Assembly: GCA_902622515.1 (NCBI GenBank)
Contig: CACNQE010000007.1
Location: forward strand, 41,182 to 105,181
Length of the DNA: 64,000 nucleotides
Source: an uncultured SAR116 cluster alpha proteobacterium
GTDB taxonomy: Bacteria; Pseudomonadota; Alphaproteobacteria; Puniceispirillales; Puniceispirillaceae
Reading direction: 5' to 3'
The notes under the pieces: model-generated
What the model saw: only the letters and a program-made list of their open reading frames with translations
What the model was told of the DNA's origin: nothing
Databases searched by the model: none
Part shown: piece after piece, positions 8,629-17,098 of the stretch
Numbering within the stretch: the stretch's first letter is position 1
Layout of the letters: every line of letters starts with the position of its first letter
Position numbers and translations under genes: made by a program

Positions 8629-9531
8629 ATGGGTTTAAAAAAAGCTACTATTATAGATGGTAAGGAATTTTCCAGCCGAACAAACCAATCTCTCCTTCCT
8701 AATGTGAAATTAATCGTTGAAAAAATAGGAAGGCCACCAGCATTAGCCGTTATCCTTGTTGGAGAAGATACCGCAAGCCGTGTGTATGTTAGAAATAAAG
8801 TCAAACAGACAAAAGATGCAGGCATGGTTTCAATTGAACATCAACTTTCAGCAGAAACAAGTGAGAAAACTCTGTTGTCTCTAATTGATACACTAAACAA
8901 AAATGATCAAATTGATGGAATATTAGTACAACTTCCATTACCAAAGCACATAAATGAGAACTCAGTAATTCAGACTATCAATCCTGAAAAAGATGTTGAT
9001 GGTTTTCATGTTATTAACGCAGGAAAGCTTGCAACTGGTCAGAAAGGATTAGTTCCATGCACTCCCCTCGGATGCTTATTGCTATTGCAAAACACAATTG
9101 GAGATTTATCTGGATTGCATGCTGTAATTGTTGGTCGGTCAAACATTGTCGGGAAACCTTTGGCTCAGTTATTACTCGCCGAAAATACTTCAGTTACAAT
9201 TGTCCACTCTAAAACAAAAAATATCACTGAAATTACATCAAAGGCTGATATATTGATTGCAGCTGTTGGGTGCGCTGAAATTGTAAAATCAGACTGGGTA
9301 AAACCAGGTGCCTGCGTAATTGATGTGGGAATCAATAGATTAGAAACACAAGAAAAAGAAACCGGGAAATATCGAATTGTAGGGGATGTAGATTTTTCAC
9401 AAGTTAGCGAAAGAGCTAGTTTTATTACACCTGTTCCGGGTGGAGTGGGTCCAATGACCATTAGCTGCCTACTCAGAAATACAGTCATAGCCACAGCAAA
9501 GCGAAAAGGGGTTGAGATCAGACTCAAATAA
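8629..9531 (+). CDS. folD: Methylenetetrahydrofolate dehydrogenase / methenyltetrahydrofolate cyclohydrolase
   Basis: FolD interconverts 5,10-methylene-, methenyl- and 10-formyl-tetrahydrofolate, supplying one-carbon units for purines and formyl-Met-tRNA. The 300-residue protein has the catalytic Y-x-x-x-K at Tyr53/Lys57, the QLPLPKHI and PEKDVDGF motifs in the middle, a VGRSNIVGKP nucleotide-binding loop near 180, and the C-terminal PVPGGVGPMT signature. The frame is open 16 codons further upstream, but the ATG at 8629 follows a GTGGGGGAA ribosome-binding site and gives the normal family start. Confidence 0.97.
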   Translation: MGLKKATIIDGKEFSSRTNQSLLPNVKLIVEKIGRPPALAVILVGEDTASRVYVRNKVKQTKDAGMVSIEHQLSAETSEKTLLSLIDTLNKNDQIDGILVQLPLPKHINENSVIQTINPEKDVDGFHVINAGKLATGQKGLVPCTPLGCLLLLQNTIGDLSGLHAVIVGRSNIVGKPLAQLLLAENTSVTIVHSKTKNITEITSKADILIAAVGCAEIVKSDWVKPGACVIDVGINRLETQEKETGKYRIVGDVDFSQVSERASFITPVPGGVGPMTISCLLRNTVIATAKRKGVEIRLK

Positions 9532-9575
9532 TCCATCTTTGTATATGGAAAATATTTTTAATATAGAGGTAAATT

Positions 9576-9767
9576 ATGGGCTGGAAAATGGTTTTAATTG
9601 CTCTTGCTATGCTTTCTGTAGCCGGTATTTTATTATGGGGCGTAATTACAATGGCAAGGGGCGGAGAATATAATAAGAAAAATTCCAATAAAATAATGCG
9701 GTATAGAATTGTTTTTCAGGCTGCTGCCTTATTTATCTTTTTGGGCTTATTATTAATTCGTGACTAA
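9576..9767 (+). CDS. HIG1-domain twin-transmembrane protein
   Basis: The 63-residue protein has two membrane segments (about 4-26 and 43-61) joined by a short basic loop. The loop holds NKIMRYRIVFQAAA, which matches the conserved R-x-R-x-x-x-Q core of HIG1 domains. In mitochondria, HIG1 proteins bind respiratory supercomplexes and cytochrome oxidase; the bacterial function is only inferred from that. It is 20 bases upstream of the cobalamin adenosyltransferase gene and near etfBA, a neighbourhood conserved in alphaproteobacteria. The ATG follows an AGAGGTAA ribosome-binding site. Confidence 0.8.
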   Translation: MGWKMVLIALAMLSVAGILLWGVITMARGGEYNKKNSNKIMRYRIVFQAAALFIFLGLLLIRD

Positions 9768-9787
9768 TTATTTAAGAGGTATTTAAG

Positions 9788-10363
9788 TTGGTAAAACTCA
9801 ACAAAATATATACTCGAACTGGTGATGATGGACAAACGGTTCTTGTAAACGGCCAACGTGTTGCAAAACATGCCAAGCGTCCTGTGGCTTTTGGTGAGGT
9901 AGATGAACTAAATTCTGTTATCGGCATAGCACGTAATTTTGCAGATAACTCTGATATTGATGATATGCTTGCTAGAATACAAAATGACTTGTTCGATTTA
10001 GGCGCAGATTTGGCGACACCCGAGATGGATGATAATATTCCATGCTTAAGAATAGCAGAAAAACAAGTGAAAAGAATAGAACATGAGATAGATGTGTTAA
10101 ATAAAGATTTGTCAGACTTGTCTTCGTTTATTTTGCCGGGGGGGAGTTCTCTCTCAAGCTGGTTGCACTTCGCACGCACGGTTGCAAGAAGGGCAGAAAG
10201 GGAGATTGCTTCACTATCTGCTGAAGAGCCAATTAATAAATTTGCAATGCAGTTTATTAATCGGCTATCAGACCATTTATTTGTATTAGCTAGAGTTGCT
10301 AATCAAAATGGCAAAAATGATGTTTTGTGGGTGCCTGGCGCGCAAACCGGTAAACAAAAATAA
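9788..10363 (+). CDS. Cob(I)alamin adenosyltransferase, PduO type
   Basis: This 191-residue enzyme transfers the adenosyl group of ATP to cob(I)alamin to make coenzyme B12. Its N-terminal TRTGDDGQT is the PduO ATP-binding motif, and the EVDELNS and ILPGGSSLSSWLHFARTVAR segments, with the R-x-x-x-R-R-A-E-R signature near residue 140, are equally typical. The start is a TTG at 9788 preceded by AAGAGGT; no ATG gives a complete protein. It sits between a HIG1 gene and etfB. Its presence suggests that the cell uses adenosylcobalamin, either made or scavenged; no other B12 gene is in this window. Confidence 0.9.
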   Translation: MVKLNKIYTRTGDDGQTVLVNGQRVAKHAKRPVAFGEVDELNSVIGIARNFADNSDIDDMLARIQNDLFDLGADLATPEMDDNIPCLRIAEKQVKRIEHEIDVLNKDLSDLSSFILPGGSSLSSWLHFARTVARRAEREIASLSAEEPINKFAMQFINRLSDHLFVLARVANQNGKNDVLWVPGAQTGKQK

Positions 10364-10445
10364 AAACCTTGTTGAAACTCGGGGGAAAATTAGTAAATCT
10401 CATTTAACTAAAATAGAATTCCAAAAAAATTAAAAGGATAAAAAA

Positions 10446-11195
10446 ATGAAAATTTTGGTGCCTGTGAAACGGGTAATTGATTACAACGTCAAAGTAAGAG
10501 TAAAACAGGATCAAACTGGTGTCGAGCTGGATAATGTCAAAATGGCGATGAACCCCTTTGATGAAATTGCTGTAGAACAAGCTCTCCGTATAAAAGAAGC
10601 GGGCGAAGCAGATGAAATCATAATTGTCTCAATAGGCCCTATTCAATCACAGGAAACCATAAGAACAGCTCTTGCAATGGGCGCAGATAGGGGCATTTAT
10701 ATCGATGCTCCTCATGAGACAGAGCCCCTAAGTGTAGCAAAATTACTTGCAAGTGTGGCCGGGAAAGAAAAGCCTGGATTAATTATGTGTGGAAAACAGG
10801 CAATCGACGATGACAATAACCAAACTGGTCAAATGACTGCCGCCATTCTTGGTTGGTCGCAAGCTACTTTTGCATCATCTGTTTCCTTGAATAAAGGTAA
10901 TGCAAAAGTTGTTCGCGAAATTGATGGAGGACTTGAAACGATTAATGTAAAATTGCCTGCGGTTATAACTGTAGATTTACGTTTAAATGAGCCAAGATAT
11001 GCATCTCTTCCGAATATAATGAAGGCAAAAAAGAAACCAATTGATACTTTGACTACGGAAGAGCTTAATGTTGAAGTAGAACCTCGTTTATCCATAATAA
11101 AAATAGAAGAACCATCTACAAGAGAGGCTGGAATTAAGGTTAACTCAGTAGAAGAACTCGTTGAAAAACTCCAAGCAGAAGCAAAGGTGATATAA
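10446..11195 (+). CDS. etfB: Electron transfer flavoprotein, beta subunit
   Basis: EtfB, at 249 residues the normal size, pairs with EtfA to carry electrons from acyl-CoA and other flavin dehydrogenases to ETF-ubiquinone oxidoreductase. The N-terminus [17 protein letters not shown] and the [14 protein letters not shown] stretch are characteristic, and the [18 protein letters not shown] motif near residue 120 is the nucleotide-binding part of the family. The ATG follows an AAAGGAT ribosome-binding site. The stop codon overlaps the etfA start by one base (TAATG), so the two subunits are translationally coupled. Confidence 0.97.
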   Translation: MKILVPVKRVIDYNVKVRVKQDQTGVELDNVKMAMNPFDEIAVEQALRIKEAGEADEIIIVSIGPIQSQETIRTALAMGADRGIYIDAPHETEPLSVAKLLASVAGKEKPGLIMCGKQAIDDDNNQTGQMTAAILGWSQATFASSVSLNKGNAKVVREIDGGLETINVKLPAVITVDLRLNEPRYASLPNIMKAKKKPIDTLTTEELNVEVEPRLSIIKIEEPSTREAGIKVNSVEELVEKLQAEAKVI

Positions 11196-12127
11196 TGACA
11201 ATCTTAGTTATCATAGAACATGACAATGAAAACATTTTACCAGCTACGTTTAATGCTATAACGGCAGCTTTGAAGTTAGATAAACCAATTGAAGCACTGG
11301 TCGTTGGAAAAGATGTACAACAAATTTCTGAAGCAGCTTCAAAAATAGAGTTTATTTCTAAAGTTATCGTGGCTGATGGCGCTGAATTTGCTCATAATTT
11401 AGCTGAAAACATGGCGCCATTGATTAAAAAAATCGCTAAGAGTTATTCACATATTTTTACACCCGCAACAACCTTTGGTAAAAATATTATGCCGCGCACT
11501 GCTGCACTTTTAGACGTTATGCAAATATCTGATATCATAGAAGTAATTTCTTCAGACACCTTTAAACGTCCCATCTACGCTGGAAATGCTCTAGCAACCG
11601 TAAGATCATCTGACCCAATCAAATTAATTACTGTTCGGTCAACTGCTTTTGAGGCAGCAGAAAAATCTGGTGGGGCTGCTGAAATAATTAGTGTTGAGGG
11701 AACAGGAAGTGTAGGTTTATCTGAATATGTGTCAACTGAGCAGTCTGGCTCTGAAAGACCTGAACTAACTTCAGCTGGAATTGTTATTTCTGGTGGGAGA
11801 GGAATGCAAGATAAGTCCAATTTTGCTATGTTAGAAAACGTAGCTGATAAGCTGGGTGCTGCTGTTGGTGCGTCAAGAGCAGCTGTGGATGCCGGGTTTG
11901 CCCCAAACGACTATCAGGTGGGTCAAACTGGAAAAGTTGTGGCACCAGAACTTTATATGGCGGTAGGTATTTCAGGTGCTATTCAACATTTAGCTGGCAT
12001 GAAAGATAGTAAAGTGATTGTGGCTATTAATAAAGATGAAGAAGCACCTATTTTCCAAGTTGCTGATTATGGTCTAGTCGCTGACCTATTCGAAGCTATA
12101 CCTGAATTAGATAGTAAATTATCATGA
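11195..12127 (+). CDS. etfA: Electron transfer flavoprotein, alpha subunit
   Basis: EtfA binds the FAD of the ETF dimer. The 310-residue protein ends with the conserved FAD domain: a VISGGRGM start near residue 198, VGASRAAVDAGF near 225, GQTGKVVAPELY near 247 and GISGAIQHLAGM near 264. The N-terminal half is the adenine-nucleotide alpha-hydrolase-like domain. It overlaps etfB by one base. In many alphaproteobacteria a 3-hydroxybutyryl-CoA dehydrogenase gene follows; here the next gene is a convergent thioredoxin-like gene 70 bases away, so that neighbour has been lost or moved. Confidence 0.97.
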   Translation: MTILVIIEHDNENILPATFNAITAALKLDKPIEALVVGKDVQQISEAASKIEFISKVIVADGAEFAHNLAENMAPLIKKIAKSYSHIFTPATTFGKNIMPRTAALLDVMQISDIIEVISSDTFKRPIYAGNALATVRSSDPIKLITVRSTAFEAAEKSGGAAEIISVEGTGSVGLSEYVSTEQSGSERPELTSAGIVISGGRGMQDKSNFAMLENVADKLGAAVGASRAAVDAGFAPNDYQVGQTGKVVAPELYMAVGISGAIQHLAGMKDSKVIVAINKDEEAPIFQVADYGLVADLFEAIPELDSKLS

Positions 12128-12197
12128 GACATAGAAAGCCACTCATCATTAGTTGAACGCTGAATAAAAAAAATTGTTGGTGTTAAGAGTTACAATA

Positions 12198-12764
12198 TTA
12201 TGAATCTAGTAACGCTACTTTAGTATTAACCTCATTAATAATCTCAGGCTTTGACCAGTCCACTGCTCCAATGTGGAACAATCCCCTCGTCTGATCTGAA
12301 TTGATTAAATAGGTGACTGGTAATGCGGATACTTTTAATTTTCTTGCCCAGATAGCTTGAGGATCAAAACCTCTCAATAAATTATAGATTTTTTGATTAT
12401 CTAAAAATACGTTCACATGACTTTTTGGACTTCTATCCGTTGATACGAGCAATATTTCAATTTGATTTTTCTTTAAATGTTTTGCTGCCTTGTCAAGATG
12501 CGGAAGTTCGATGATACAAGGAGCACACCAAGTGGCCCAAAAATTAATCAAAAGGGGTTTTCCAAGGAATTGTTTCAAATGTAATTCTATGTCATCCTCA
12601 TAATGTATCGGTGCATCCGGGAAAGGTTCAACAAGTTTCATCCAGTTTAATTCAGAATGCGCAGATGAAATTATAAATGGAGATGCAAACAAAGATGCAA
12701 TGTATGCTGTTTGGTTTAGAAACCTTCTTCTACTTTTATAAATTTTAAGCTGATAATTTTTCAT
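12198..12764 (-). CDS. TlpA-like thiol:disulfide oxidoreductase with Tat signal
   Basis: The 188-residue protein has a thioredoxin fold with the active site W-C-A-P-C (Cys80 and Cys83) and the cis-proline loop SALPVTYLI near residue 150. The N-terminus carries a twin-arginine export motif, S-R-R-R-F-L at 11-16, followed by a hydrophobic stretch and a likely cleavage site near residue 35. It should act in the periplasm, as do the TlpA/ResA proteins that reduce disulfides for cytochrome c or oxidase assembly. The frame is open further upstream, but that would run into argH on the opposite strand; the ATG at 12764 leaves a 40-base divergent gap. Export and role are inferred. Confidence 0.85.
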   Translation of the reverse strand: MKNYQLKIYKSRRRFLNQTAYIASLFASPFIISSAHSELNWMKLVEPFPDAPIHYEDDIELHLKQFLGKPLLINFWATWCAPCIIELPHLDKAAKHLKKNQIEILLVSTDRSPKSHVNVFLDNQKIYNLLRGFDPQAIWARKLKVSALPVTYLINSDQTRGLFHIGAVDWSKPEIINEVNTKVALLDS

Positions 12765-12804
12765 TTCTATTTTATAACACGCCCATAAAGAGAGATAATA
12801 GTGC

Positions 12805-14220
12805 ATGTCAAAAAAAAATAAACGAAAATCATCCATATGGGGTGGTAGATTTAAAACTGGTCCATCTGATTTGATGCAAGAAATAAATTCGTCGATTTCT
12901 TTTGATAAAACTCTGTATTCAGAAGATATAGAGGGATCAAAGGCACATGCAAAAATGCTAGCGACACAAAAAATTATTACCCCTGAAGATTTCAATGCCA
13001 TAAAACAGGGGCTAGACAAAATTCATGAGGAAATTGCAGCAGGTCATTTTTCCTTTAGGGTTGAGCTCGAGGATATCCACATGAACATTGAAACGAGACT
13101 GAATGAGTTAATTGGTGAACCAGCAAAACGCTTACATACTGCACGTTCCAGAAATGATCAGATAGCTACTGACATTAGACTATATTTAAGAAATCAAATT
13201 GACCAATTAGATTTTATATTAAAAAAACTTCAGAAGACATTGTGGAAAAAAGCTGAGAAAAATACTCTAACTCTTATGCCAGGATATACTCACCTTCAGA
13301 CTGCTCAACCTGTAAGTTTCGGATTTCATCTTGCTGCATATATTGAAATGATAGGAAGAGATCGGGAAAGATTCCGAGACTGTAGAAAGCGAATTAATGA
13401 ATCTCCCCTTGGAGCTGCTGCACTTGCTGGCACCTCTTTTCCAATTGATAGACACCTAACAGCAAAGTTACTAGGTTTTGATAGGCCTATGCCAAACGCA
13501 CTTGATGCTGTTTCATCTCGTGATTTTGCTTTAGAGTTCGCAAGTGCAGCCACCATTTGTGCTATTCACCTATCAAGACTAGCTGAAGAGATTGTAATTT
13601 GGTCTACCGATAGATTTAATTTTATTCAATTATCGGATAATTTCACCACTGGATCTTCAATAATGCCCCAAAAGAAAAATCCTGATGCAGCAGAGTTATT
13701 AAGAGCAAAACCAGGCAGGATAATGGGGCATTTTACATCACTGGCAACTATCTTAAAAGGTCTGCCACTCGCTTACGGCAAAGACTTACAAGAAGATAAG
13801 GAACCTCTGTTCGATACACAAAAAACTTTGTTTATTAGTATTGCTGCAATGACTGGCATGATTGAAGACATGCATATTAATGCTACCGCTATGCGCAATG
13901 CGCTGCAGAAGGGCCATCCAACTGCTACAGATCTGGCAGACTTTCTTGTTGTTAAATTAGGAAAAACTTTTCGTGATGCGCATCATATAAGTGGTAAAAT
14001 CGTTGCCTTAGCAGATGAAAATGAAAGTGCGCTTGAAGACCTAAATCTTGCAGATATGCAAAAAATTGAACCAAAACTTGATCAATCTGTCTATAACATT
14101 CTCAAAATTGATAATGCCTGCAATGCTCGTTCTAGCTTTGGCGGAACCGCTTCAGCTCAGGTAAAAGAACGATTAAAGGAAGCAGCTGTGCGATTTGATC
14201 TTAATGATGAAGAAAATTAG
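12805..14220 (+). CDS. argH: Argininosuccinate lyase
   Basis: ArgH splits argininosuccinate to arginine and fumarate, the last step of arginine synthesis. The 471-residue protein has the fumarase/lyase superfamily signature GSSIMPQKKNP near residues 283-293, including the catalytic serine loop, plus the TARSRNDQ segment near 112 and the TAQPVSFG segment near 168. AAAGAGAGA before the ATG is the likely ribosome-binding site. It diverges from the thioredoxin-like gene and is followed by a small lipoprotein gene and lysA, an arrangement seen widely in alphaproteobacteria. Confidence 0.97.
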   Translation: MSKKNKRKSSIWGGRFKTGPSDLMQEINSSISFDKTLYSEDIEGSKAHAKMLATQKIITPEDFNAIKQGLDKIHEEIAAGHFSFRVELEDIHMNIETRLNELIGEPAKRLHTARSRNDQIATDIRLYLRNQIDQLDFILKKLQKTLWKKAEKNTLTLMPGYTHLQTAQPVSFGFHLAAYIEMIGRDRERFRDCRKRINESPLGAAALAGTSFPIDRHLTAKLLGFDRPMPNALDAVSSRDFALEFASAATICAIHLSRLAEEIVIWSTDRFNFIQLSDNFTTGSSIMPQKKNPDAAELLRAKPGRIMGHFTSLATILKGLPLAYGKDLQEDKEPLFDTQKTLFISIAAMTGMIEDMHINATAMRNALQKGHPTATDLADFLVVKLGKTFRDAHHISGKIVALADENESALEDLNLADMQKIEPKLDQSVYNILKIDNACNARSSFGGTASAQVKERLKEAAVRFDLNDEEN

Positions 14221-14229
14221 GATGACGTA

Positions 14230-14349
14230 ATGAGAAATATTATATTCCTGTTTTTAATATGTAGTATTTTCATAGTTCAAACATCCTGCGGTAAGAGGGG
14301 TATACCTCAACGCCCATCTGAGATTTCACAAGTTAAATCTACAGGTTAA
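14230..14349 (+). CDS. lptM: Small LptM/YifL-like lipoprotein
   Basis: A 39-residue frame begins at an ATG 9 bases after argH. It has a hydrophobic signal stretch (residues 4-17), the lipobox T-S-C with cysteine at 20, and then G-K-R-G-I-P-Q-R-P, matching the C-G-x-x-G-x-x-x-x-P pattern of LptM (YifL). In E. coli LptM is an outer-membrane lipoprotein that helps the LptDE translocon form its native disulfides. The argH-small lipoprotein-lysA order is common in alphaproteobacteria. The gene is easily missed because of its size. Assignment rests on the lipobox pattern and context. Confidence 0.75.
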   Translation: MRNIIFLFLICSIFIVQTSCGKRGIPQRPSEISQVKSTG

Positions 14350-14376
14350 ATTAATAATAACTTGAGGATAAGTTTT

Positions 14377-15648
14377 ATGATTTCATCAAATACAAATATA
14401 AATAAGATAAGAAATAATCAAAACGGTTTGCAAGATGACCTATTGACTGAACTTGCTGACATTTATAGGACTCCCTTATATGTATATGATGGTGATAAAA
14501 TTCTTGAAAATTTTTATGCATTTCAAAAAGCTGTATCGATGCTTGATTGCAAGATTCATTTTGCAGTTAAAGCAAATTCATCAATTGCTATTTTATACTT
14601 ACTAGGTAAAGCCGGCTCTGGAGCTGATATTGTTTCAGGTGGTGAGCTACAACGAGCGCTGGCCGCAAATATAAAGACAAGCGATATAATTTTTTCTGGA
14701 GTTGGTAAAACTGATGAAGAGTTACTATTGGCTATGCAACAATCAATTGGACAAATCAACGTAGAGTCAGGTGCAGAATTAGAGAGACTTTCGGACCTTG
14801 CGTCTTCAAATAATCTTAAATGCTCAGTAGCACTCAGAGTAAATGTAGATGTTGACCCAGGAAGTCATGTTAAAATCTCAACAGGCCAAAATAGCACAAA
14901 ATTTGGAATTTCTATTAATGATGGTCAAGCTGAAAACTATTATCAAAAAATTACTTTGCATCCAAATTTAGTTCCAGCCGGACTTGCTGTACATATTGGT
15001 TCACAAATTCGAAAACTGGCGCCTTTTGAAAAAGCTTATAAAGCGTTGCTTGACTTTTCAAATCATCTTCGTGGAAAAGGATTTGATGTGCCTTGCCTTG
15101 ATTTAGGAGGGGGAGTGGGCGTTGATTATGAAACGAATATGAGTCCAGATTTTTTTGATTATGGAACGTTAGTTAACCGCTTGTTTGCAAATCAGGGATA
15201 TAGATTAGGATTTGAACCAGGGAGAGCTATCGTTGCTAATTGTGGAAGTCTTATTACCAAAGTAATTTATGTTAAACAGGGTTTTGATAAACGATTTATT
15301 ATCGTTGATGCTGCGATGAATGATTTTATAAGACCCACCTTATATGACGCATACCATAGAATTGATAGCCTCCGCGCGCGAGGCGATTATAAAGACATTG
15401 CAGATATTGTCGGCCCTATTTGTGAAACAGGTGATTATCTGGCAAAAGAAAGGTTAATGCCCCTTGTTGAGGCTGGCGACTATCTAGCGGTGCGAAGTGC
15501 TGGTGCCTATGGTGCAGTTATGATGTCAAATTACAATACAAGGCCTGAAGCATCGGAGGTTTTATACTATAGTGGAGAAGCACATTTAGTTCGTAAACGA
15601 AGAACAGTTGAGGAGCTTATAAAAATGGATGCTAATCCTTTTGTATAA
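14377..15648 (+). CDS. lysA: Diaminopimelate decarboxylase
   Basis: LysA decarboxylates meso-diaminopimelate to lysine, using PLP. The 423-residue protein has the Schiff-base lysine in HFAVKANSS (Lys65), the HIGSQI motif near residue 206, the DLGGGVGV phosphate-binding glycine loop near 243 and the cysteine motif CETGDYLA near 347 that contributes to the partner active site. The frame is open from a TTG at 14362, but that TTG lies within the GAGGAT ribosome-binding site, so the ATG at 14377 is the start. It ends eight bases from the convergent zinc-ribbon gene, leaving no room for a separate terminator. Confidence 0.97.
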   Translation: MISSNTNINKIRNNQNGLQDDLLTELADIYRTPLYVYDGDKILENFYAFQKAVSMLDCKIHFAVKANSSIAILYLLGKAGSGADIVSGGELQRALAANIKTSDIIFSGVGKTDEELLLAMQQSIGQINVESGAELERLSDLASSNNLKCSVALRVNVDVDPGSHVKISTGQNSTKFGISINDGQAENYYQKITLHPNLVPAGLAVHIGSQIRKLAPFEKAYKALLDFSNHLRGKGFDVPCLDLGGGVGVDYETNMSPDFFDYGTLVNRLFANQGYRLGFEPGRAIVANCGSLITKVIYVKQGFDKRFIIVDAAMNDFIRPTLYDAYHRIDSLRARGDYKDIADIVGPICETGDYLAKERLMPLVEAGDYLAVRSAGAYGAVMMSNYNTRPEASEVLYYSGEAHLVRKRRTVEELIKMDANPFV

Positions 15649-15656
15649 AATTTTTA

Positions 15657-16346
15657 TTATTTTGACTTATATGATAAAAAATCGACTTGTATTTCTGCTT
15701 TTTCATCTGCGTCAATCGTAATTTGTGCAAAAAATGGAACATGTTCAGAGGCATCAATTGTGGTACTATCTGGCCATATTTCATGAGTTGACAATAAAAG
15801 GCCAGAGGGATCGATCACAGTTATTTTTACTGGAAGAGTATGAACTCGCATTGAACCATTGTTAAAAATATCACCTCTAACCCGCAAGATATCATCTTTC
15901 CAATCTGTCTGTAGGTTTTGAATAGCAAGGCTTTCTGATGAATAATTAATATTAATCCCTGCTAGCTCAAAAAACGTTGATAGTTTTGGGTAGTATGCTG
16001 TAACGGTCGCTCGGTAAGTTATTAATGCAAAGATGCTTAAAACAAGCACCATACAAATTATAAATAGCCGAATAAAAGAAGACAAAAAATTTGATTTTTT
16101 ATTTTTATTTTTCTCGAGGATATCTTGTCTGTGTTTTGGCCCTTGTAATTTTTGGGTTGTAGCTTCCGTAGAAAGGTCTTCATTTCTATTTAAATTTAAC
16201 TTTGGTGTGTTAGTTTCCTCCTCATTATCTGGAAAAATAATCCAAACATGCGCGCACACAGAACACTTTACCTGCTGTCCCTTTTTTGCAATTTTGCTAT
16301 TGTCAATCTGAAAAATAGTTTCACAATTATGACAAGTTATTAGCAT
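15657..16346 (-). CDS. MJ0042-type zinc-ribbon membrane protein
   Basis: The 229-residue protein starts with an MJ0042-type zinc ribbon: C-x-x-C at residues 5-8 and C-x-x-C at 28-31. A charged linker leads to one membrane segment at about 90-111 and a C-terminal extracytoplasmic domain of about 115 residues that resembles DUF3426. Its function is not known. In many alphaproteobacteria this gene stands directly beside ftsE-ftsX; here the next gene upstream is a divergent YdcF gene and ftsEX is absent. The ATG follows an AGGAT ribosome-binding site. Confidence 0.8.
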   Translation of the reverse strand: MLITCHNCETIFQIDNSKIAKKGQQVKCSVCAHVWIIFPDNEEETNTPKLNLNRNEDLSTEATTQKLQGPKHRQDILEKNKNKKSNFLSSFIRLFIICMVLVLSIFALITYRATVTAYYPKLSTFFELAGININYSSESLAIQNLQTDWKDDILRVRGDIFNNGSMRVHTLPVKITVIDPSGLLLSTHEIWPDSTTIDASEHVPFFAQITIDADEKAEIQVDFLSYKSK

Positions 16347-16473
16347 TAAATTTAAATCCTAAAAAAATAAGTTTAACAACACTAAAAATAGTAATAGCTG
16401 ATTTAACTTGATTATTTATCTAATACGAAGTGAAGTTAAAGAGTAATAAATTCATTTTAAAATTTTATAGCTA

Positions 16474-16487
16474 ACAAGAGCTCTTGT
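16474..16487. repeat. 14-bp perfect palindrome touching the YdcF start
   Basis: ACAAGAGCTCTTGT is a perfect palindrome that ends one base before the ATG of the YdcF gene. It contains AAGAG, the only Shine-Dalgarno-like sequence there, so folding as a 5-bp hairpin could hide the ribosome-binding site. A related palindrome, AAAAGAGCTCTTTT, lies at 57026-57039 before the pyridoxal kinase gene. Either may be chance. Confidence 0.3.
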
Positions 16488-16488
16488 C

Positions 16489-17082
16489 ATGTCCTTTATT
16501 ACTAATTCTATTCAGAGAGTTTTCTTATGCTTTCTACTTCTATCGGGATTGGCATTAGCAAGTTTTCAACAATTCATTCTCACACTTCCAAAAGCTACTA
16601 TTTCTTTAGTTGAACCCTTGAATGGCATAGTTGTAGTAACAGGCGGACAAGCGCGCATCCAAAAAGGATTAGAAATGCTGTCAGAGGGTAAAGCAAACAA
16701 AATGCTTATTTCAGGTGTGGGACAAGGTATTTCAAAACAATTATTGAGAGAAAGTTTATCTCTTTCAGATGAACAGGCGTTGTTTTTTGATTGCTGTGTT
16801 GAAATAGAGTTTACCGCGATTGATACAAATGGGAATGCAAGAGCAACTATTCGATGGATGCAAAAACATAATCTAAAGGATGTTTTGCTTGTTAGCGCAA
16901 ATTATCATTTACCGAGGGCAGAAATTATTTTTAGACGATATTTGCCAGAAAAGGAAATATATTTTCAGGCTGTTAATCCGCCTGATTTAAAATTATCACA
17001 TTGGTATTTAAGCTGGCAGACAAGTAGACTTCTGCTAAAAGAATATCTTAAATTTTTGTTTGTAAAATTTAGTTTTGGATAA
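16489..17082 (+). CDS. YdcF/ElyC-family (DUF218) protein
   Basis: A 197-residue DUF218 protein with one N-terminal membrane anchor (about residues 8-30). The cytoplasmic or periplasmic domain has the family's IVVVTGGQARIQKGLEML start near 48 and the VSANYHLPRAEIIFRRY motif near 140, whose histidine and arginine are conserved in the SanA/ElyC/YdcF group. Related proteins affect envelope integrity and peptidoglycan precursor metabolism, but no enzymatic activity is firmly known. In alphaproteobacteria it often follows ftsEX. It ends 16 bases from convergent tyrC. Confidence 0.8.
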   Translation: MSFITNSIQRVFLCFLLLSGLALASFQQFILTLPKATISLVEPLNGIVVVTGGQARIQKGLEMLSEGKANKMLISGVGQGISKQLLRESLSLSDEQALFFDCCVEIEFTAIDTNGNARATIRWMQKHNLKDVLLVSANYHLPRAEIIFRRYLPEKEIYFQAVNPPDLKLSHWYLSWQTSRLLLKEYLKFLFVKFSFG

Positions 17083-17098
17083 ATCTAGTAATTTAAGA

